A DNA stretch of 64,000 bases from Letharia columbiana (taxonomy: Eukaryota; Ascomycota; Lecanoromycetes; Lecanorales; Parmeliaceae), in assembly GCF_014066305.1 (NCBI RefSeq), contig NW_023501046.1:62001-126000 (forward strand). The letters run 5' to 3'. Each line of letters opens with the position of its first letter. Positions within the stretch are counted from its first letter, which is position 1. Below, piece after piece: positions 54,434 to 62,164 of this stretch. The translations under genes were made by a program, and so were the position numbers. The notes beneath the pieces were generated by a model. It worked only from the letters and a program-made list of their open reading frames with translations. It had not been told where the DNA came from and did not search any database.

Positions 54434-55834
54434 ATGATTTTAAAGCACCATAGCCCAGCCGAATCTAGTTCTGCCTGCTATATCGAGCGTCTACCTCCAG
54501 AAGTCGCGGAATTGATATGCTACTCCATTGACGAGAAGGACGTTCCTAATCTTCGCTTGGTGTCCAAATTTTGGAACAACATTGCTACGCGGTTTTTGCT
54601 CGGAAACGTGAACTTGGTCTTCAAGCCGGAAAGTTTCCAGCGTCTCCTCGACATCTCACGGCACCCGCTCATCAGCAAACATATTACTTCTCTGTATTAT
54701 GAGCCGAACACGCTAGATGACTATACAACACAATATGATTGGGAGAGTAATATCATCAATAACAGCCATACGGGAGCCTTTGGAGCACTCCCAGGCCCCG
54801 ATGCCAGTGAGCGTGAGCTTCGCGCCTGGCGACGCAACATCACCAAGATCCGAGAGAGGCCTCGTCACAATTACTCAAGAAGCTACCTCGAAAAGGCTTA
54901 CAAAGAGTACACTCGAATGTACGCTGAGCAGGAAGAACTTCGGCGCAGAGACTACGGACTACAGGAGTTTTCTGATGCTATGTCCCGTCTACCTAACCTG
55001 TCGGAGATATGCATGAACCATGGATGGGCTATCTATGTTAGACGTAAGGATGCGATCAATGCTTTCGCAGCAGGTCTCCATTATGCGGGAGGAGATTATT
55101 GCGGCATCCCCTTCATGAGCTCATTGCTTCTTGCCGTTCACGAAGCTGGTATCAAACTCAGTATACTACAACTTGGCAGCGTTGATTGGAAATTCTTACA
55201 GCAGAGTGACGAAGTTCTGGAGCGCATGAAGAGTACCCTTCACTACCTAACGACTTTGGAGCTTGCAATCTCTACCGGAATGGACGAAAGCGGCAACGAT
55301 ATTGGCGTAGAAATACCAAAGTGCCGGAGATATCTTAGTAAAAATGCTAAGCTGACTGAGTTTCTTGCCGCGGCTCCCAACCTCAAAAATCTTACGATAA
55401 GCTTCGACTGGTATGAACCATTCTGTCCGGCCGAGCTGAATCAGACTGTTGGAAGTACAACATGGCCATGCCTCGAAAGCATTGCATGGGAGAACATTGA
55501 TGCAGCACCCGAAAATATAAACTGCTTCTTCGAACGACATGCGTCAACGTTGAAGCACGTTACTATGAGAACGATGCGACTCCAGGAAGGCACCTGGATA
55601 GAAACCCTCCAGAAAATGAACAAAGTCTTGAACTTGAAATCTGCATGTATTAGGGGAGACCTGCTTGGCGAGAATCCGCCTCAGCATTGGGACCTTGAAC
55701 CAAACCTCTGGGCCGAGCACACCGATTTGCGATCTCAGGGAAATCGGACAAGCAAAGCAATTCAAGACTTTCTTTTGCAAGGTGGTAGCTGCCCTTTGAT
55801 TGATCAGGACGCGCATCCTCAACGTGGCCGGTAG
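54434..55834 (+). CDS. F-box protein with leucine-rich C-terminal region
   Basis: Single exon, 466 residues. The F-box at about 17-60 reads IERLPPEVAELICYSIDEKD and LRLVSKFWNNIATRFLLGNV, with the L-P-x-E and W-x-x-x-A marks of a canonical F-box that would bind Skp1. A charged coiled-coil-like stretch (REL..AWRRNITKIRERPR..EQEELRRRD) follows, then leucine-spaced repeats (LSILQLGSVDWKF, LHYLTTLELAIST, LKNLTISFDWYE, TLKHVTMRTMRLQ). Predicted role: substrate adaptor of an SCF ubiquitin ligase. It starts 190 bp from the divergent F-box-like gene to its left, so the two may be relatives. Confidence 0.8.
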   Translation: MILKHHSPAESSSACYIERLPPEVAELICYSIDEKDVPNLRLVSKFWNNIATRFLLGNVNLVFKPESFQRLLDISRHPLISKHITSLYYEPNTLDDYTTQYDWESNIINNSHTGAFGALPGPDASERELRAWRRNITKIRERPRHNYSRSYLEKAYKEYTRMYAEQEELRRRDYGLQEFSDAMSRLPNLSEICMNHGWAIYVRRKDAINAFAAGLHYAGGDYCGIPFMSSLLLAVHEAGIKLSILQLGSVDWKFLQQSDEVLERMKSTLHYLTTLELAISTGMDESGNDIGVEIPKCRRYLSKNAKLTEFLAAAPNLKNLTISFDWYEPFCPAELNQTVGSTTWPCLESIAWENIDAAPENINCFFERHASTLKHVTMRTMRLQEGTWIETLQKMNKVLNLKSACIRGDLLGENPPQHWDLEPNLWAEHTDLRSQGNRTSKAIQDFLLQGGSCPLIDQDAHPQRGR

Positions 55835-55975
55835 ACCTTTTAGAGTTCCTGGTGGCACATACTCGTCTCGATCTCTCACTACCTCTCTTTGCAACACACG
55901 GTAGTTGACTCCAAAGGAGCAGAACATGATATCTTCTCCCCTCTAAGACACAACTTCGGTTCTATCTAATATACT

Positions 55976-56833
55976 TCACATGACAACCCCACCCATAGTA
56001 ACCACTAAAACAATGAAATGATGCTTCCACGCGATATGTCGACCCATAACGCCATCTTTTAGGGCACTAGTGGACCTACTAGTTTGCGCAGTCGCTGTGC
56101 TGGTAGACGTCGCTGACATTGACATCGAGATTGAGGCACGGGCAATCACCAAAGCCACCATACCATTTACAGCCATGGATCCAGCGCTAGTGCCCACAGC
56201 CGCAACTACCGTAGCTGTCAACCTGTCGTTTCCCGCGCTCGAACAAATCTCATATCATTGCCAAAGCCCGTAAGAAATAAGAAGCACCGCAACACCTTGT
56301 CGCGCCATTAGATCGACCTAATACAACTAAATCCCCAACAACCGTAGTGGCAACGAAGACTGTGTCTGCGTTTGAACATATTTCTTGCAGCTCCTTCTGT
56401 GTCCACCAAATACGCCGTAAAGATACGAACCCGCCCACGCGGTACAACAGGAACACAAGCGACCCGCCAGCACGCTCGCTACCTGGGAAGCAAAGCCGTT
56501 TTCATAGGCCGAGCACGAGCTGTAAACGTTCGCGGCGCTTGGGCAACGGTGGTCTGCTGCGGGAACATGGTGGCATGGAAATTATGGATGAACTGTCGGC
56601 GACGTCGGAAATGACTGATGTGATGATGTCCAGGATGCTGTGGATATGACCCATGCCGTTTTCTTGTGGGCAAAGGCCTGGAAGACTGGGTTGACCACCA
56701 GGACCCGTTGGTCCGTTTTGACTGGGCGACCCTCCTCTAGAGTAGTCTTGAGTCCCGCACTCGGGTAGATAACCTTAGGGTCATCGCTGAGGACGGCTGT
56801 GAGGGCCGAGAGGAATAGTAAAGAAAGCGTCAC
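55976..56833 (-). pseudogene. Broken cysteine-rich, anchored-type secreted protein
   Basis: The minus strand opens with a signal-peptide-like stretch (TLSLLFLSALTAVLS, then DDPKVIYPSAGLK) whose first codon is GTG, with no ATG available. After about 58 codons the coding frame shifts (HK, then in the next frame NGMGHIHSILDIITSVISD). It shifts again to a cysteine-rich segment (RCPSAANVYSSCSAYENG, RLCSCCTAW, RSCKKYV). After a CAG acceptor at 56223 it ends in a Ser/Thr-rich region and a hydrophobic C-terminus (FIVLVVTMGGVVM) like a GPI-anchor signal. Start loss plus two frame changes indicate a pseudogene. The ancestral protein was secreted, cysteine-rich and anchored. Confidence 0.55.
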
Positions 56834-57245
56834 AAAATGTCCCTCTCAAGGAAAACACAGTTCACATGCACAAATAGGGCCCACACAGGTTGTATTTTGG
56901 TGGTTGAGCGGTCTCACGCTTCGATTCGCTCCCCTTTCCTTGATGTGAGCGTGGGACCTGTGCTTGATTCCAAAAGCACGCTGGGGCTTGAGTGTGCCTT
57001 GCGATTACCTTCTTTTCTTAATGATTCCATAGCTGATAGGTACTAAGAACAAATGCCTGGCGTTGTTTAATTCCATATCTAGCACCCGTGACCTGGTAAT
57101 GTGATGGTAGAAGAGTATTGCTGAAACTCGTTATGGCCGTGATAGACCTGTTGTACTTAAGTACGTATCGAGCCTATGTTGTGCACTCTTCCTGATGCCT
57201 ACGCTGTATGCTCTTCATACTTCCAGCCAGTATACAACGACAGCC
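56834..57245. other. Intergenic, no gene seen
   Basis: About 410 bp between the broken gene and the 3' end of the monooxygenase. Nothing recognised. Confidence 0.4.
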
Positions 57246-58538
57246 TCACGTTCTCCTCCACAACCTGCGCACAGCCCAGCCAATCTGCGCGCGTATCCAG
57301 AAGTAGCCGTAGACCGCCGCAACAACGGGCGCTGTTCCAAGCATCCTGACGAGGATCGACGGACTGTCACCTGCCTTCATTTTCAGCATACCGGTCATGA
57401 GTCCAAGTGGCGCTTCCGGTCCGAACGCGATCTGCTTGTTGTTCATGGTCCTTGCTTGGACCTTCTCGGCCCTGGGAAACATCAGCTGCTCATAGAGCAG
57501 GACTGCTTGATCCAGTGTAAGGTCATCGTTCGGATCCTGGCTCTTCTCGATGAGCTCTGCCAATTCGAGAGAATCCTTCATCGCTTTGTTGACACCCTCT
57601 CCACTGAATGGCGTCGCAAGACTTGCGGCGTCTCCGACCAGCGTGAAACCCTCCTTGTGGTCCCATTTATAACCCACAGGCAACTCGTAGAGAGTCCAAT
57701 GCTTCAATTCATCCAGATCCGCCTGCCTGAAAAGCTCAGTCATCTCCGGCGCCCAACCCGCATACCTCTCTAAAATCTTCTCGAGCGTTCCCTTCTTTCC
57801 ATACTTATCCAACGTCTCCTTCGCCTCGCCCTCCGGACACGCATACCAGCTACGGACCTTGAGACTATTATTCCCCATCCTCTGCGCATTCAAAAACTTC
57901 GCATCCGATGACCCAATAATGCTCCCCCTCCCAACCATCTTATCCACATGCGGACACGTCCTCGCCGGCTCCATGATCTCCGTTTCATACCCACTCACCC
58001 CAGAATAAGCCGGCTCGATCCCATTCAACCTTCCCCTAACCTTACTCCACGCCCCATCCGCCCCAACAATCAAATCGAACGGCCCCTCCATCTGCTCCCT
58101 TCCATCAAACCTTAACATCCCATCCTCCGTCACCTCCCTCAAATGCCGTCCCCATCTCACACATTCCTCGGGCACACTCTCCAACAAAATTTGCTTCAGC
58201 CTCTCGCGATCAATCTCCGGACGGTCAGACGGCCCGGCCCTCTCCCCGCCTCGTCTGTGGACGAGCTCCGTTGCGTTCTTATCTACGATGATGAACTCCT
58301 GGCCGTCGTAGCGGGCGTATTTGCGGAAAGAGTCCCAGAGGTCGCATTTGCGGAGCGCGGCGAGACCAGTGTCGGCATGCAGGTCGAGGGTGCCGCCTCG
58401 ATCTGGGCGGGAGGTTGGGGAGGCGTCGAGGTCGTAGAGCGTTAGGTCGACCGTGACTTCTGACACGTGGAGGAGGCGTGCGAGCGTGAGGCCTGCGGGA
58501 CCGGCGCCGATGATGGCGATTTTCGGGGTGGAGGCCAT
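57246..58538 (-). CDS. FAD-dependent monooxygenase (TetX/salicylate hydroxylase-like)
   Basis: Flavoprotein monooxygenase, intronless, 430 residues. FAD-binding GAGPAGLTLARLL at about 11-23; a DG-type segment FDLIVGADGAWSKVR at about 155-170; the second FAD motif GFTLVGDAASLATPFSGEGVN at about 300, which also marks the TetX-like group. A C-terminal hydrophobic/basic helix (YGYFWIRAQIGWAVRRLWRR) could anchor it to membranes. Such enzymes hydroxylate aromatic or polyketide substrates with NAD(P)H; TetX relatives inactivate tetracyclines, but that is not implied here. No partner genes lie nearby. The start at 58538 (MASTPKIAIIG) is the natural one. Confidence 0.9.
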   Translation of the reverse strand: MASTPKIAIIGAGPAGLTLARLLHVSEVTVDLTLYDLDASPTSRPDRGGTLDLHADTGLAALRKCDLWDSFRKYARYDGQEFIIVDKNATELVHRRGGERAGPSDRPEIDRERLKQILLESVPEECVRWGRHLREVTEDGMLRFDGREQMEGPFDLIVGADGAWSKVRGRLNGIEPAYSGVSGYETEIMEPARTCPHVDKMVGRGSIIGSSDAKFLNAQRMGNNSLKVRSWYACPEGEAKETLDKYGKKGTLEKILERYAGWAPEMTELFRQADLDELKHWTLYELPVGYKWDHKEGFTLVGDAASLATPFSGEGVNKAMKDSLELAELIEKSQDPNDDLTLDQAVLLYEQLMFPRAEKVQARTMNNKQIAFGPEAPLGLMTGMLKMKAGDSPSILVRMLGTAPVVAAVYGYFWIRAQIGWAVRRLWRRT

Positions 58539-59110
58539 GAGGTTGTGGGCGTTGTGAAAGATGGTAGCTTGAAGGTTGACAGTCTTGGTTCCGGTTCAAG
58601 GCCTGAAGTGGTTGCCGCTCATTTCGCGAATAATCTTGCTTTATAGAGTGGTTGGCGGTGCTTGTTTCAGTCGGCGTAATTCGATATAATTATGTCATAA
58701 GTAGAGTTGTGTCTTCGGGTCTGAAGTCTTGTGCTGGAGGAAGAGCGTGCTATCCATTGACCGCCAAATATCATGACGTCGCCAGGCTTACATCTCGGCA
58801 CGGGTAGTCTCAGGGAGTTTCAGACCAAGGTTTTTACTCGCCACAGCTTGACTGAGGGAGAGGCACAGCACACATATGGCAATATAGCCGAGATTGCCAT
58901 ATTGGAAGCTCTGTAGTCATATTCAGAAATATTCAGAATATCTTAGTCATATTTGTTAAAATATCAGATATGTGATATGTGTTGTGTAGAACAGATGGAT
59001 TAATTCTCCAAAACCTCTCCGGGGCCAGGTCCTAAGTACAGTACAAACTCAGGTGACTAACTGGGAAACACGGTGGCTGGGATGCGTGGGGGCCAAATTT
59101 CGACAATATT
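58539..59110. other. Upstream flank passing into AT-rich sequence
   Basis: The monooxygenase promoter and a stretch with repeated ATTCAGAATAT/ATATTCAGAAAT-like and ATATGTGATATGTG motifs around 58915-58985. No gene. Confidence 0.4.
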
Positions 59111-59660
59111 CATTTTCTAAACATATTCATTTCTAAATATTTTTATATTATTTTTAGACTTTTTTTTTAAAGTAGTTTATATAATTAATATATATATTAT
59201 TTTTAGAAAAAGTAAAGAAGATATCGAATAGTAAGTAGATAATACTATTATAAAAAGACTTAATAAATATAAACTTTTATATATATTAGCTAATTTAATT
59301 AGAAGAATATTATCTTTATTTTAAAAAATAAGAAAGTAATTAAAATCTCGAAGAAAATAATATAATACTTTATCTAAAATACGATTTATAGTAAAATTAA
59401 AAGAAAATTAATATAAAGAAAATACTATTCTTAATATTATATAACGTTATAACTCTCTTAACGTCTATATAAAGATTATCTCTTTTTATTCTTTTCTTTT
59501 AAAATAATTTTAAAATAATTTTTAAAGTCGTTATTTTTATTTATTCTTTTATATATACTGATTAAATTTTTAAATAAAATATATATTACTTATATTAATA
59601 TAATAATCTTCTTAAAATATAATTCTAATTTTAGATTTATTATAAGCGTATTCGTAATAT
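59111..59660. mobile_element. RIP-like AT-rich transposon remnant, unclassified
   Basis: A sharp block of A+T-dominated sequence with frames full of TAA/TAG. On the plus strand near 59210-59330 the reading (DNTIIKRLNKYKLLYILANLI) faintly recalls the psq-type DNA-binding helix of pogo/Fot1 transposases, but this is too weak to name. No flanking duplication found by eye. Confidence 0.45.
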
Positions 59661-60300
59661 ATCATTTAATTCTGACAACGAATCGTCATCTACCATCCAA
59701 TTGCATGGAGGACCTTCGACTTACCAACGGAAAGTATCTTGAAGACGCCCTTCTTTCCAGCTCTAATGCACATCGCATTCACAAGTATGGCAACTTCCCA
59801 GATTTCATACCAGCTTGTTACTCCCATAAACAGATTGTTAGGATGACTCTTTATCGTCAAGTAACACCGGTTGTTTGTTGAATAAATCGTTACAATATAA
59901 GAGATGTCAGATAGTCAGTAATTTTGTGTAGTCTCAGTGGCCCCACGCAGTGGGTCTGAGCAGGAAACCCTGCCAAGACTTATTTTTTTGGTGTATTGCC
60001 CGATATGTAATATTTACACCCTGCGTACATATGATCCTTAACAAAAATGCGCATCTACGTGATATGGCCTTTTTTGGAATTCCCTTGAAAAAAGTCGAAT
60101 AAATAGTCAAATAGGCCCTCGTCAAATTAGGAGCTGTGGTGCAGTGGTTAAGAAGTAGGCTTCCAATTCTATTCCACTAAAAAACTCAGCTAACTCAGCT
60201 TATAGCAGCGGCACCAGTACTTAAGAACGCCGTACGTCTTAACAGACGCGCAGCACCACACAGGAATTCCTCCACAGTATATTAATCCTCGGGGTAACCG
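59661..60300. other. Mixed-composition remnant between AT blocks
   Basis: A short plus-strand opening from an ATG at 59705 (MEDLRLTNGKYLEDALLSSS) may be a gene relic. A tRNA A-box-like string (TGGTGCAGTGG, 60137-60147) is present without a clear B box. No gene could be supported. Confidence 0.3.
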
Positions 60301-60387
60301 CTATAGTACTCGCCGGACCGACGGCACAGCGTGTTGGGGAAAATGCGTGGCCTCACCAGTTAGTTCATTACTTCGATTAGACGCCGC

Positions 60388-60426
60388 AGTCTCCCCCCAT
60401 TTTTTGCAGTCTCCCCCCATTTTTTG
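60388..60426. repeat. Tandem 20 bp duplication
   Basis: GCAGTCTCCCCCCATTTTTT occurs twice in immediate succession. Confidence 0.7.
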
Positions 60427-60443
60427 GTCGGCTAGGCTTATAA

Positions 60444-60554
60444 GAGTCGCCGCGGCGATAAGTCGTCGCGGCGATAAGTATAAACAAATAAATAAGTAAG
60501 TAAGTAAGCAAGTAAGTAGAGTATCGCCGCGATGACTTATCGCCGCGGCGACTC
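60444..60554. repeat. GC-rich 33 bp inverted repeat around a microsatellite loop
   Basis: The arm at 60444-60476 (begins GAGTCGCCGCGGCGATAAG) is the reverse complement of 60522-60554 with one mismatch, a C-to-T-type change. The 45 bp loop is mostly a TAAG/CAAG microsatellite. Each arm contains the inner palindrome TCGCCGCGGCGA. A related TATCGCCACGGCGATA palindrome follows at 60609-60624. This is a GC island inside AT-rich DNA. Confidence 0.75.
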
Positions 60555-60606
60555 TCGTAAGCAAAAGTAAGTAAGCAAGCAAGCAAGTAAGCAAGCAAGC
60601 AAGTAG
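60555..60606. repeat. CAAG/TAAG microsatellite
   Basis: Imperfect AAGTAAGCAAGC units, similar to those in the inverted repeat loop just upstream. Confidence 0.7.
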
Positions 60607-60689
60607 AGTATCGCCACGGCGATACATGTAAACAAACAAGCGATCAAACTTGCGGAGAGTAGAGCGGAGAGCGAAGCGGAGATAATTCA

Positions 60690-61067
60690 TCCTTTTGGTG
60701 TGAAGTCAGATATTGGTGGCGGCGACATCGATGAATAAGAATATCTCGCACGACGTCGGAGTCTCTTATGGGTATATAAAATGTAGAAAAAGACGTCTTT
60801 GAATGCAGGAAGGTCTGCGTCGTCGTTATGAACGAGCTGATCGAATGTCGCTTGGTCATCTCCTCCGTACTTTTATGCCCGGCAGCCCGGGAACCAAATA
60901 TTTGAATTTTTGAATTTCTTTCGATCCGAACTATTAAAAGTTTTTAGACTTCGCCATATATGTAGAGGAAGGATGTTACTATAAGATATAGAGAGGTTAA
61001 TATCTAAAGTTCGAAGATACCTCGCTGTCGCCGCCATAGAGAAAGTTGGGTATCTGAGTGTTTCCAA
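60690..61067 (-). pseudogene. Coding-like remnant of unknown origin
   Basis: One minus-strand frame runs from METLRYPTFSMAATARYLRT (ATG at 61067) through LPLHIWRSLKTF to a stop, then continues in the same frame as KYGGDDQATFDQLVHNDDAD and LPAFKDVFFYILYTHKR before ending at about 60690. The amino-acid texture is coding-like with a single nonsense codon. No family recognised. It may belong to a repeat or a decayed gene. Confidence 0.3.
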
Positions 61068-61760
61068 TATATTCTATACTTATACGAGCTCGTTCTGGCG
61101 TGCCAACCACGTTAATATTATTTAAGATATATATACTATAATCCCTTCAACTTTTAAGTAAAGCGTATTCGAGTTAATATATATTTCTATAGAGGGCGTA
61201 TCTCGAGTGCTTAACTTTCTAATTAAGGGTAATATAATAAATCTACTCGAGTAATTTCTTAATCTAATTCGTTATATAATCTTTTAATAATACTAAATAC
61301 GATACGCTATCGTCTAAGGTTTTTCTAATAAAGATTAATCGACTAAAGGTAAGTGCTATAAGCGTTAGCGGAGATCGCGGATCCCGGATTAGCTTATGCG
61401 ATAACAACAAGTTATTCGATTTTAATAAAAGGCTTAAATACTTAATTAGCGACCTCGATAGGCCTATTCGCCCCGCGATTGATTTTAAAGAATTATATAG
61501 TAATCGTGGAAAAATCGTTGAAAGTCGCGAATTTCGTATTTCGGTCAATTATTGCGGGTGTCTTATACAAAATAACGGTCAATGTAGCGATTCCAGGGTT
61601 TCCTACTTAGACTCTAGAGAGGGGGTATACCGTAATAAGCTTGCGATATGATTGGGCCCCGAAGCGAGGCACGGGTGTAGGTGGCATAAGGTACCCCGGC
61701 TAGGCCGTGAGTCTGAATTACTAGGAATACATGCTGTGAGCGTGTAAGGAGTGACATAAT
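61068..61760. other. AT-rich degenerate sequence, no gene supported
   Basis: Partially RIP-like composition with moderate stretches of normal DNA near 61560-61760. Minus-strand openings are short and have no motif. Confidence 0.35.
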
Positions 61761-62065
61761 CGTGTGCCATTCCTCCTGGTCCAAAGATTTCTAAGGACTG
61801 GGAGGTGTCCATCCGGTCTGCCAACCCATTGCAAGACTTTTCGATCCCAGGCCCGCCTGCGCTTCCAAATCAACGCACGTTATCACTCCAGAAGTACGGA
61901 TCGTATTCGGATACAGAGACAAGGAGATTATCATCGCCTCCTGAACTTTCATTCCGCTCCATAGGATCCGCTGCAAGACCTAGGCCGATTGAATATCACG
62001 CCACTCAACAAAAGTTCGTACCCGGCCTCCTATCGACGGAATACCGCTCACGCACCTCTGAGTAA
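61761..62065 (+). other. Open frame without start, unrecognised
   Basis: A 101-codon opening (IPPGPKISKDWEVSIRSANP to LSTEYRSRTSE) in normal-composition DNA between AT blocks; a nested ATG at 61805 exists in the track of openings only as a non-ATG start. Ser/Arg/Pro-rich, no domain. Possibly an exon of a repeat-borne gene that escaped RIP. Confidence 0.25.
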
Positions 62066-62066
62066 G

Positions 62067-62089
62067 GTGTGTGTGTGTGTGTGTGTGAT
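62067..62089. repeat. GT dinucleotide microsatellite
   Basis: About eleven uninterrupted GT units immediately after the stop codon of the preceding opening. Confidence 0.9.
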
Positions 62090-62128
62090 TCCTACATCGG
62101 AGGGGCGCCCCTCTAGCCATATAGGCAA

Positions 62129-62152
62129 GAGTGGGACCGTTTTTCCCCACTC
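62129..62152. repeat. Short perfect hairpin
   Basis: GAGTGGG..CCCACTC with a 10-base T-rich loop, at the edge of the terminal AT-rich block. It may be part of a repeat end. Confidence 0.5.
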
Positions 62153-62164
62153 AGCCTTACGGCT

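Noticed and set aside
60477..60606. CRISPR-like repeat array
   Set aside because: The repeats are 4 bp microsatellite units without spacers, and the genome is eukaryotic.
62129..62152. Hairpin followed by T-rich sequence as a transcription terminator
   Set aside because: Rho-independent terminators do not apply to nuclear fungal genes; more likely a repeat-end structure.
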